From Ipomoea triloba (Eukaryota > Streptophyta > Magnoliopsida > Solanales > Convolvulaceae): 64,000 nucleotides of DNA. The notes under the pieces were generated by a model. The model ran no database searches. It was not told the DNA's origin and saw only the letters and a list, made by a program, of their open reading frames with translations. Made by a program: the position numbers and the translations under genes. Positions 1 to 9,960 of this stretch are shown piece after piece; position 1 is the first letter of the stretch; each line of letters starts with the position of its first letter. Where the stretch lies: positions 21,090,659 to 21,154,658 of the forward strand of contig NC_044918.1 of assembly GCF_003576645.1 (NCBI RefSeq). The letters are read 5' to 3'.

Positions 1-563
1 GTAATATTAAATTGACATTTTTGCCCTTAAAATAACCATTTCATTTATTTTTATTCTTCAACCAATTATTACTAATATATATGGAAGATCACAGTTCGAT
101 ATGAACCTAATGGAACACTGTAGCAATTGAACTTAAATAATATAGACGGTTACGGTTACGATTCAGAACCGAAAAAATAAAATAAAATAATTGTTGAATT
201 TAGACTATTTTTAAATTAGAAATAAAATTATAAAAATAAATAAATAAATAAATAAGTTTTGATTGGCGGTTCAAAATCGAAATTGGAACCGAACCGTACT
301 GATTTATCAAAATAAGTGTTTGATCATTTTTACTATATATGACTGTGGTTAAGTTCCGTTTCACGGTTCAATAATTATTTAATTTTATTTTTTCGGTTAT
401 GAATCATAACCAGAACCGTCCATACTATTTCGGTATGATTGCTACAGTGTTTGATTAGCTTCGAACCGAATCGTGATCATCCATACCTATAAGTAATAAT
501 TTGTTGGAGAAGAAAAATAAATGAAATAATTATTTTTAAGGGTAACAATGTCAATTTAACATT
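1..563. mobile_element. Foldback / MITE-like element (long inverted repeat)
   Basis: The first 560 bases form one long imperfect inverted repeat. Bases 7-270 pair with 300-559 around a centre near 283; for example the left end TTAAATTGACA is mirrored at 549-559, and the AACACTGTAGCAAT block near 111-128 is mirrored near 440-455. There is no coding capacity. The left boundary may lie outside the window, so no target duplication could be confirmed. Just right of it (563-650) a GGGGGAAAA motif recurs three times, which may belong to a larger element. The structure suggests a non-autonomous DNA transposon; the superfamily is not determined. Confidence 0.6.
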
Positions 564-659
564 TCAGGGGGAAAAAATGCCACTTTATTAACACAAGGGG
601 GAAAGTGCTATAAGCACATAACATAGGGGGAAAATGTGCCATATCCCTTCATATTATAT

Positions 660-1467
660 AATAAATAAAAAAAATTATTATGAGGACTATCTTGTGCGTT
701 TTTTTTTATAAATAATTTGGATTGCCTAGATTCGATTTTCTTATGACTTTTTTCTTCCTTTTTTTTTTTTTTTTATAAAGTGAGGTAGTAGCGTTTTTTT
801 TTTGTTTATTTATTTATTTTGTAATTGCTATAGATATGGTCAAGTTGGTTTTCTATTTTGTTGGATCATCATTGTTGCAAATTGGAGTCGCAATTGCTTC
901 ATCATCGATAGAGTGTTCGTCCATGGAAAGTGATCAATATATATATATTTTAATATTTTTCGCTTGTTTTTTTTAGCATAATATTGCTTATATTTGGAAA
1001 TTGGTGCCTATGTACGCATTTTCGGTAGTACGGTTGTGCATTCGGTTGTGTTGGTTGTGCAACTAAGTCTTATAAGTTATGCATCTTAGGCTGGTGAGAT
1101 GCGCATTAGTGTGCTAGTGGATCGTAGGACATTGGGATGTCCACCGTAAGATATTGGGTTGTGTTTTAATGCACAAGTAAAAAGTTATCAATGCACGACA
1201 TTTGATATAGGAATACACGACATTCTGTATAAGAATGCACGATCAAAGTAATATGAATGTATGACTTGGGCCAAGCGAATAATCAAATCAGAGAGTTATC
1301 GATGCATAGCATTCTATATAGGAATGCATAACATTTTGTATAACAGAACATTATGATAACCAAACAAACAATTGTCCAATTAACTTCATTGAGTTAGCTA
1401 ATTAATTTTTGTCTTAATCTCCCTCATTCTTGTCCCACTCTCACATGATAGATAAATAAATAAATAA

Positions 1468-1537
<70 letters not shown>

Positions 1538-1690
1538 ATATATATATAGAGAGAGAAGCTCAGACTTGATCTATGTTGAAGCCATTTTGAAGTTTGTAGT
1601 TTGAGATTAACAAACACAATCCAAGAATCAACCTTTTATCTTTATTTGCTAATCGTGTAACAAAGGCTAATTGCTCGTTCGGAAATAAAA
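660..1690. other. AT-rich intergenic stretch with a long TA microsatellite
   Basis: No gene is visible. Bases 1145-1350 contain loosely repeated motifs of the type 'ATTCTATATAGGAATGCA'. Bases 1451-1550 are (ATAA)n followed by a long (TA)n run and a short (GA)n tail. Nothing else is recognised. Confidence 0.6.
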
Positions 1691-1763
1691 GGTTTCGTGG
1701 TGTAGTTGGTTATCACGTTAGTCAATCACACTTAAGGTCTCCGGTTCGAGTCCGGGCGAAGCC
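1691..1763 (+). tRNA. tRNA-Val(AAC)-like sequence, probably a pseudogene
   Basis: This 73-nt sequence folds as a tRNA: acceptor GGTTTCG pairs with CGAAGCC, the D region contains GTGGTGTAGTTGG, and the T arm is CCGG-TTCGAGT-CCGG. It resembles plant tRNA-Val(AAC). The anticodon loop reads CAATCAC, where the family has CTAACAC, so the invariant U33 is lost and the nominal anticodon is AUC. The anticodon stem TTAGT/ACTTA also has a T-T mismatch. The body is preserved but the decoding loop is not, so a functional tRNA is unlikely. No CCA is encoded, as usual for nuclear genes. Confidence 0.6.
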
Positions 1764-2860
1764 AATAGTTTTTGAAGTCCTGGAAAGTTTTCTAAATTAT
1801 TTATAAAAACTTATTTGTAATTCAATATTTTAAAGTTTTAATTTCAAATAATACATTCATAATATATAATTAATATTAGATAATTAATAAAAATATATTA
1901 TTGACTACTAGAAATCTGACACATAAACTGTTCAAAAATTTTAATATGTTATATATATTAAATAATTTTTATAATAGTTATATTATTTTTGACTCAGGGT
2001 CTTACCAAACTTTTTTCATTATACTCCGTAATAAAATATAGATTTTGAACTCATTTTTGAGATTCATCTCATAAATTAATGGCAAGTTTGATTTGCGGAA
2101 TAGGCCGAGAATGGAATAGCATTCTCAATATATCACTCAAGGCCTAGGCGGACATAGCCAAAAAAAAATGCATGAAATTAACATATATTTTCATACATAA
2201 AATTTAAATTGATGGATCTCAGCGCAGGGTCACCCATCTTGTGACTGTTATAAGTATATCTAGTTGTCATATCATACTTAAAACTTATTAGTGATAAGTA
2301 GGTGAATATTAACTATTTAACTACATACCTCCGTGGTAAGCCACAACGTCAAGTCTCGAATTGAGCAGGGGCTGAACTCGGCCAACCCGACAGACATCCA
2401 ACATAAATACATAAAAGAATATTAATGCACGAAAAATACTATACGGAAAATCATGTCTTAGGTGAGGGGGTGAGAAAGAAGAAAAATACTTCACGGGAAA
2501 AAAAAATGTTAGGTGGATTGGTGGAAAGACAGGAAGAAGAAAAATATGTTACACGAGGCAGGTATATGATTGCAACAAGAAATTTCCATGTTGGTTGAAG
2601 TCATACAACACTTTATATATTATTTTAAAAAAAGGATTTGAATAAAATATTAATAATTATTAGGAAGAAAAAAATGTGAAATGGGGCTGGCAATGATCAT
2701 ATCAATAAAGAAGCACATCGTTAGTGGAATTTTACCAATATATTATCTTTCAGGATAGCATGCTCATCACTTCATAAAGATTATTGCTATTCATTGTCAA
2801 GAATGCTTATCATATATCATTAATACGGAGTAGATTTTTATTTTTATTTTTTTAAAAATC
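1764..2860. other. AT-rich intergenic DNA, nothing recognised
   Basis: No open reading frame of note, no terminal repeats and no RNA gene could be identified in this kilobase. A short segment near 2315-2400, richer in GC, looks like old repeat sequence but could not be assigned. Confidence 0.5.
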
Positions 2861-2876
2861 AATAATTCCCTCAGCT

Positions 2877-3041
2877 GCCAAGGACCTTGCGGTCTAGTGA
2901 CATCAAACCATTCTCTTTATACGGGAGGTGGTGGGTTCGAGCCTCAGTGGAGGAAATACTAACTCTTGTGCTTCAATAGGTTGAGAAAGTAGTTATGAAC
3001 AGATACTGCATTGTAATAGAGTTACTAATATTCAAAAAAAA
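2877..3041 (+). mobile_element. tRNA-derived SINE, full length with target duplications
   Basis: The 165-bp element starts GCCAAGGACCTTGCGGTC, has an RNA polymerase III box A-like GGTCTAGTGAC near 2891 and a box B-like GGGTTCGAGCCTC near 2933, and ends in TATTCAAAAAAAA. It is flanked by a perfect 16-bp direct repeat AATAATTCCCTCAGCT (2861-2876 and 3042-3057), the expected target-site duplication of LINE-mediated retroposition. Related copies lie at 3211, 4622, 8573, 25349 and 35063, so this is an active or recently active family in this genome. Confidence 0.85.
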
Positions 3042-3210
3042 AATAATTCCCTCAGCTCCTTTTTATCCACTTTGTTAATTATTAACTTTTTGTGTTTTCT
3101 TTTTATAATTTTCTTAAGTTGCACTTAATTGCTTGTGATTAAACGATCACACATATATCATATTTTATGAATGGGAAGGAGAAAGTGTAAGCCTAAGGGG
3201 TGAGATCATA

Positions 3211-3349
3211 TCTTTTTTTTTTTTTTGAGTACTACTGACTGTGACAATGTATTCTCAACCTACTGAAGCACAGAGTCAATAGTTGCCTCCACTAAGGCTC
3301 AAACCCACTCCCATCATCCATGTAAAAGTGTAAACCGGGACACCGAGTG
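3211..3349 (-). mobile_element. SINE, 5'-truncated, antisense
   Basis: Same SINE family as at 2877, in reverse. A T-run (the poly-A tail, from about 3213) is followed by the complement of the CTTCAATAGGTTGAGAA region, a box B-like sequence near 3290-3305, and degraded head sequence ending near 3349. The 5' terminal GCCAAGG is missing. Confidence 0.7.
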
Positions 3350-3359
3350 ATCATACCCT

Positions 3360-4620
3360 AATAATCCAAATGATCATTAAAGCAATAAAGTGGTAAAATA
3401 TGCTAACACTTAAGGGGAAGAAGTGAGAATCTAGTCTAGAGTTATAAGGTTGGAAGATCAGTGGACAATCAGTACTTCACCTTGCAAGTCTTACAACTAT
3501 TTTAGCCTTAATTTCACTTGTGAATGTATATCTTGTACAATTATTTGTAGATATTTGCTCGGTACTCTCTTATTGATTATTAATGAAAATGCAAGTTTTG
3601 GTGGTGTATGCATAACACATGAGAGTATTGATTTTTTTTTAATTAAATGTTTTGGGTATATCATCAAAAAAGAAAAAAATGTGTGGAATAATGTTCCTTA
3701 GATTTTGATGGGATGCTAATAATGTGTAAATACAAGTACTTCAATTCAAGACTCCTAAAATAACGTTATAATTCCTGTTTGATAGGATATTTTCTAATGG
3801 GCAAAATAGGATATATTCGTTCAATATTAGAACTAATAGATCTTGACTAGAACAATATAAGCAGACGATCTTGATGTAATAGATCTATACTTGGTAGAAG
3901 TCATCTGGCAGATTTACAACAAACAAAAGTAGAACTTGATAAATTGTCCATTAGAACCTTTCTATGAAAAAACCTTTCCAGCAAATTCTCTATTCAATAG
4001 AAATCTATATCATTATTTCAAAAAAAAAAAATAGAAATCTATATCAAATTTTGCTCAATAGAATGACTAGCCAATGATACACCTTTATTTCATGTGTTGA
4101 GGTATTCTGGTAGATGTCTTAACATCCAACCATGATTGGAGTCAATAGAGCTTTCTAAGTCATCAAGGTTTGACAAATCTTCTTAGTGCAATAGATCCAA
4201 GGTCTACAATAGTAGTACATATGGACGAAATCAATACAAGGAATAAAGAATGTCTTTTCAGAAAAAGAGTTGTTTGACACATTCTTCAAACTATAGACAA
4301 TGAGGTAAGTTCTAAAAAGCTGTACAAAATTACTTTCGGCAATAAAATATTGTATTATACCAAAAAAAGATTGGTTAATACCTAGTAGCTAATGAAGTAT
4401 AGTGGAGAAGGAGGAGATCGTAACAATTGGATACCTACCATTTTGAGAGTACCCACATATACTCTCAAAGCTAATTTTGAATTCTTAGCACTCACCTCTA
4501 TAAATAGAGCTCACATGGCCTAACGCTTCGTGAGGAGTAGTGAAAAACTATGTTGTTGAGTACACAAGGAATATGATCAAATTCTCTACGCTCTAAACAT
4601 TTTAAACTTCAAAGAATTAT
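3360..4620. other. Intergenic DNA with a minute retroposition scar
   Basis: No gene is supported. At 3997-4046 a 16-bp direct repeat ATAGAAATCTATATCA occurs twice, separated only by TTATTTC plus a run of A. This has the layout of a target-site duplication around the last few bases and tail of a SINE-like retroposon. The rest is AT-rich sequence with no recognised feature. Confidence 0.55.
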
Positions 4621-4621
4621 C

Positions 4622-4670
4622 TTTTTTTTTAATACTACTAACTCTATTACAATGCAGTATCTAGATTATG
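4622..4670 (-). mobile_element. SINE 3'-end fragment, antisense
   Basis: A T-run followed by AATACTACTAACTCTATTAC matches the complement of the 3' end of the SINE at 2877 (GTAATAGAGTTACTAATATT plus tail). Only about 50 bases remain. Confidence 0.5.
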
Positions 4671-5153
4671 TTATAATAGTCTTTTAAAGACAAGACCTCT
4701 TTCTTTGTGTGTGGTTAATTAGAAGGTTGGAGATCTTTGCTCGATTCGACTTGATGGATGATCTTTAAAGTGAAAAATCAAGTACTCACGTACGGACATG
4801 CAACTTTGTGAACAAAACTATTTTTTTTTTTGTTTTTTGTTTTTTGTTTTTTTTTTTTAGTACAACAAAGCCATTTAAAAGACAGTCAAAAGAGATAGCT
4901 AGTAGCATTTTTCTAAATATTATAACATTACTTTTAAATATCATTTTTATACTAAATTTCAAAATTTGTTGAAACACACAAGATATTATTACATTTTCAC
5001 AATTTTAATTAAACGTATCACAAAATAATTTTACATCCCCATAATTTCACATAACCCTTCGTAATCTTGCACTCCGTGACCTAAAAATTCCTTTTTAAGG
5101 ATATCAATACATAAAATTTGAAGTTTCATCAGCCTGCATGCATCAATTCTTGA

Positions 5154-7528
5154 TTAATTTTCCTTGTTATGAGGGTAGAGTCGGATTGGGAGTCCCTTTT
5201 CCGGAATGGGCATTGGATCAACGACGATTTTTTCGTCTGGAATCACTTTACTAAACTTGAATCGCTTGACAAGATGGTGCATGAACACCAAAATTTCTAA
5301 TCGTGCATATTCTTTGCCAGGGCACATTCTAGGTCCTCCTCCGAAGGGCACAAATGTGTAGGGACCTGGTCCACTTCCTTCAAATCTCGATGGATTAAAC
5401 TTCTCAGGTTCCGAAAAGTAGTCTGAATTTCTATGCGTAGAATTTGCACTCCAATAGATCTACATATACAATTATTGTTATATATAAAATATATACACAT
5501 TAAAGTTATTTTCTTGACAAAATTGCATTTTTGGTCCTTCAGTTATACGTACCGGTAGTACAGATTTAGTCTCTGAATTATATGTGTGACCATCTTAACT
5601 CCTAAGTTATGCATGGAATGACGATTTTAGTCATTGAAGGACCAAATCAACCACTTTTATAATTAATATTTACCAAATTACATCACATTTTTAATATTAT
5701 ATTATTTTCTCTATTTCAAAATAAATTTCTCTTTTTCGGTTGTTAGTACTTTATTCTAAGGATATTTACCTTCCATCCTTTAGGAATGTAGAAACCATTG
5801 AACATGAAATCAGCAAGGGCTTCCCTAAAAGCTCCCTGGAGGGGTGGTGCAAGTCTCAAAACTTCACATGCAACATTCCATGAATACTTCATCTTCTGAA
5901 TATCTTCCCAGCTCAGCACCTCACCTGGAGCTTTTGAATTTGCGATTTCCATTTGCTCTATATATAATTCAATAAATTAAAAATAAAATTAATAGCTAAA
6001 AGACAAAATTAAATATCATTATCTATAGTGGATTATTGACCAAATTAAAAGTGGGATATTATAAGATATGCTAAAGCCAATTATGCCATGACTAGGGCCT
6101 AGTATTATTGTGGATCTTGGTCCAAAATAACATTCAGTTTATGGAAAATTATTCTGTGGATTCGAGTCCACATTACAAGATAGACCTGGGTCTAAAATAC
6201 ACAATTTACATATTGAGTGTTCATAATTTACATATTGAATGTTCACAATTTAAATTGTGAACATTTTGTATGTAAATAGATATAGGTCTACTTCACAAGA
6301 TAGATCCAGGTCCATAGTGTAACTATTGTCCGTTTATGTATATGTAGTTAACATATTATGGGTTAATAGATTATTTTTCTTTAAATAAAAGACACATGAC
6401 ATGCTAACTATATGCACATAACATGTTAAATGCATGCATATAATATGCAGTTAACATTATTATATGTATGTACTTAACAAATTATGTGCTTTAGCTCCAA
6501 TTTATTTACCTAAAGACAAATAATATGTTAATTTTTGAATGGTATAACAATTGATATGGTAATTAGGTGGGCATACCCTTGTAGACTCCATGATAGATCT
6601 CGGGAAGCTCAGCAAGATACTTAACAACAAAAGTGCAAGCAGAGCTAGCAGTGTCATGGCCTCCAACAAGCAACCCTAATATCTTATCAGCAATATTGGA
6701 TTCACCCATGAACCTCCCATTTTCATCACTTGTCAAAAGCATGTGCGACAAAATATCTTGATTGGGCGTGGCTTTCCCCTGCGCTAAATCCACCTTTCTC
6801 TGCCTGATCATGCCCACCAGCTCCTTTCTGATCAAGTTGGAGGCCTTAATCGCGCGGTTATAGGGCGTCCCGGGCACGTCTATGGGGAGGGTAATGAGCC
6901 CCGAGGCTATGGCGTTGAAAGGAAGGGCGAGCTGGGCGACCGCCTCTGGCTCGCCCACGCTCACGAAGATCTTGCAGGCGAGCCAGAAAGTGTAGTGCTT
7001 GGCTAGGGGGAAAACTATGACTTGGTGTTTGCCGTCCCACTCGCCGGAGAAGTGGCGCTGGGCAATGGCGTCCATGATTCCCACGTAGCGTTGGAGGGCC
7101 TCGGGCTTGAAGAAAGTTGGGAGCATTTTTCTCATCTTGATGGCTTCCTCTTTGGACGAGGTTTGCGTGGAGGATGGGAATAGCTTGTTCACGGATTCGG
7201 GCCACCAGGCCTGGACAAGCTTATTCTCGTTGGAGAATAAGAACTTGTTCCCCGCGGGGCCGCAGAACACCGCCGCCTTTTCGCCTAGGAGGTGTGTTCT
7301 AAACACGGTGGAGGAGTACTTGGCCATCCGCTCGAACACGAACTTCTCCGGCTGCCCTTTCCACCCGGCGGAGAGGAACTCCAGGCTCTCGCCGATCAAC
7401 GGCCACCCTGTCTTTCCCGGCGGGAGGGTACCGTTCCCGCCGGGCTTGCTCTTGTAGAACAGGAAGTGGAGGGAGATTGATACAAACACCACGAAGAGGC
7501 CAATGAATGATGCATAGAAAACCTCCAT
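5154..7528 (-). CDS. CYP716A-type cytochrome P450 (triterpene oxidase), three exons
   Basis: The coding sequence is complement(join(5154..5459, 5770..5957, 6577..7528)) and gives 481 residues, the usual CYP716A length. Introns are GT-AG, in phase 1 (inside Glu318) and phase 0 (after Lys380). I chose the ATG at 7528; the open frame extends three codons upstream only from a TTG. Residues 4-26 form a membrane anchor, followed by the proline-rich hinge [12 protein letters not shown] (35-46). The I-helix oxygen-binding motif GGHDT is at 289-293, ExxR is E349-R352, the PERF-type motif is FNPSRF (401-406), and the heme loop [10 protein letters not shown] (419-428) has Cys426 as ligand. No stop or frameshift is seen, so it looks functional. 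The family acts at the endoplasmic reticulum and many members oxidise C-28 of beta-amyrin, alpha-amyrin or lupeol; this substrate is inferred, not shown. No neighbouring biosynthetic gene is visible. Confidence 0.93.
5520..5645. mobile_element. MITE remnant inside P450 intron 2
   Basis: Intron 2 contains imperfect inverted ends, TTTTTGGTCCTTCA near 5528 and TGAAGGACCAAA near 5635. This terminus (TTTGGTCCT...AGGACCAAA) is common to plant Mutator-like miniature elements, including the ones at 23057 and 45929 here. It is short and has no coding content. Confidence 0.45.
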
Positions 7529-7648
7529 GATGTTCAAATCAAACTTCTTTTTTTTTTTTTGTTTGAATATAATAATGCTTCACAAGCTTTAATTTGTTCT
7601 TTTTTGCTTCTTAAATTTATGATGTGTTTGGCAACAGAATAGGGAACT

Positions 7649-7656
7649 TATTTATA
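7649..7656 (-). promoter_or_regulatory. TATA box of the P450 gene
   Basis: TATAAATA on the minus strand lies about 120 bases upstream of the chosen ATG. With transcription starting about 30 bases downstream, the leader would be about 90 bases. A poly-T run on the plus strand (7549-7560) falls inside this leader. Confidence 0.6.
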
Positions 7657-7659
7657 GGC

Positions 7660-8550
7660 GCAGGCACTAAGTGAGCTGTGAAAGTATTGAGATTGGAGAT
7701 TTGGAGGTTATTATTACACATTTCAATTTTTATTTTATTTTATTTTTTTGTAAAATCTTCAATGGATTATTATATTAGTGCTTTAAGGGTCCTTTTTTTT
7801 TTTTGGCAAATTATTGTGTTCTGTATACAATAACAAAATGTGCATTTTAAATATACTAAAAGTGCATTATTATATTTAATATACGTTATACAAAATAATG
7901 TAATTTTCCTGAATACAATATACATTTTTAATATATTAAAAATATATTATTTTTGTACTGAATGTACATTATTTGATTATAAGGTTCACACAGCTGTGTG
8001 GACCATGTCCACGTACACAATAATAATTGCTTTTTTTTCTCTTTTCTTTTCATTTTCTTTTCTTCCACTCAATTATTAAGCAATAAGTGGCAGACATTAG
8101 GGTGTGTAAAATTCTGCATTTTTTTAAAAGAAATTAGAAATATATTTTCCAGGCCAATTCGAAAATAAAGAATAAAGATTAAACACGCTTAAAAATTAAA
8201 ATGAACTTAATCTTAACCCCTAAGTGAATTCCTATCATGTTTTCTATACACATTGGTCAAACTGTACACACTATTAAACATTATAATAATAGATGCATGT
8301 GGAAAGAATCAAAAAGCATGGAAATTTGGGCAGTAGTGCAAGAGTACGTGAGTGCTTCGAGTCAATTTTGTGTTCATTTTTTAGTTGGCCTGGAAAAGAA
8401 AGAACCAATATTATGCAATTTGGTCAAAGTGCACCTTGTGATTAACGGCAAGGTTTTACGCAGTCAGCAGTACCTAAAAGACGTGCACCATAGGTTTTGG
8501 GACTTTGGACATTTTTGTTTGTCCAAAAATTACTGTTTTACTCGGAGTAT
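7660..8550. other. P450 upstream region, AT-rich
   Basis: The sequence holds T-rich tracts and three loose repeats of the type 'AATATACATTTTTAATATA' (7840-7970). No coding sequence or element with recognisable ends is visible. Regulatory sites of the P450 would lie here but none can be singled out. Confidence 0.45.
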
Positions 8551-8572
8551 TCCTTTGTCACTATCAATTAGT

Positions 8573-8789
8573 ATTTTTTTTTCTTTTTTGAATACAACTG
8601 ACCCTATTACAGGGGTATCTGTTCATCTATACTTTTCTCAACTTGTTGAAGCACAAAGAGTCATCCACTGAGACTCGAACTCATGACATTTCATTTGAGG
8701 GAGGCCACTACATGCCATTTGAGCACAAGGTGCTTGGCTTATGAGAATAAACATCATACAACAATTTTATTTCCTTAGTTTTTAAATTG
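8573..8789 (-). mobile_element. SINE insertion, antisense, with 18-bp target duplication
   Basis: The insertion is flanked by the perfect 18-bp repeat TTGTCACTATCAATTAGT (8555-8572 and 8790-8807). From left to right it has the T-run tail, the complement of the SINE body with a box B-like sequence near 8672, and the 5' end complement CAAGGTGCTTGGC ending at 8738. Between the SINE head and the right duplication there are 51 extra bases, of which 40 (8738-8777) match 8858-8897 exactly. Those extra bases must have been added during insertion. Confidence 0.8.
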
Positions 8790-8857
8790 TTGTCACTATC
8801 AATTAGTTAAATGATATTTTCATCACTAATATAATTGATGATGTTCACAATGCTTTA

Positions 8858-9960
8858 CTTATGAGAATAAACATCATACAACAATTTTATTTCCTTATAT
8901 TGCATAATTGTTAGCATCACGCCTCAAAAACAAGATGTAAAATTACCTCTAATTTGCTTTAATTAATTTGTTATCAATTGTAAAGATCAACTGATTAACA
9001 TTACGTCAAATGCTATAACTAGTAGCAACGATCCAACTTTATTTCCTTATATTTTCGTAACAGTTAGTGCCACGTTTTGATGGTAAGATTTTGGACTCCA
9101 ACTTGCTCTAATATCAAATGTTAGAACCAAACACTTACTATTGCGCCAAAAGTATAACTAGTAACGAAGTCGGAACTTTATTTCTTTATATTTGCATAGC
9201 AATGAAGGCCACATCTGAGTGGCAATTGTTAAGATCATGTGTTTATTTCCATTATGCCAAAAATTATAGCTACCACTAAAGGAGCAAAATTATTTTCTTA
9301 TATTTGAATAACAATCATAGTCACATCTTGATAGCAAGATGTTGGACTCCGACCTGCTCAAATATAATTTGTTAGGATTGCCTTGTTACCATTATACTAA
9401 AAGCTATATATAGCTAATAGCGAAGTCACAATTTTATTTCTTTATATTTGCATAGAAAATGACCACCTATAGATGGTATGATGCTGGACTTCAATTTGCT
9501 ATGATATCAATTGTTAGGATCATCAAACATTTACCACTACACCAAAAGTTATAGCCAATAGTGAAGATGTAACTTTATTTCTTTATATTAGCAAAGGCTA
9601 GCAGTCAACGCCACATCTCGGCGACAGGATTCTAAACTATGATCTGCTTTGATACCAATATAATTTTCAGGATCAAACACTTACTATTATTTCAAAATGT
9701 ATAACTAGCAGCAACTTTATTTCCTTATATTTGCATAATGGTCAGTGGCACATCTCGATGACAAGATGCTTGACTACTCTAACTCAATATAATTTCAATT
9801 GTCATGATCAAACGTTTACCACTATGCCAAAAGTTATTACTAGTAGCAAATGAGCAACTTTATTTCCTTATATTTTCGTACCAGTCAACGCACGCCTTGA
9901 TGATAGAATACTGGGCTCGACTCTCAGAAGTCGCCACCCAACCCAACTTAACAACTTTTT
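8858..9960. repeat. Tandem array of about seven diverged 140-bp units
   Basis: The anchor AACTTTATTTCCTTATATTT recurs at about 9035, 9174, 9287, 9430, 9571, 9713 and 9856, a spacing of 139-143 bases apart from one shortened unit. Other unit landmarks are AAAAGTTATAACTAGTAGC and GGACTCCAACTTGCTCT. Units are diverged from each other by many substitutions and small indels, so the array is old. No open frame spans it. Confidence 0.75.

Noticed and set aside
7107..7480. Plus-strand frames of 116 and 62 codons and minus-strand 115-codon frame over the P450
   Set aside because: They are shadow frames of the GC-rich first P450 exon.
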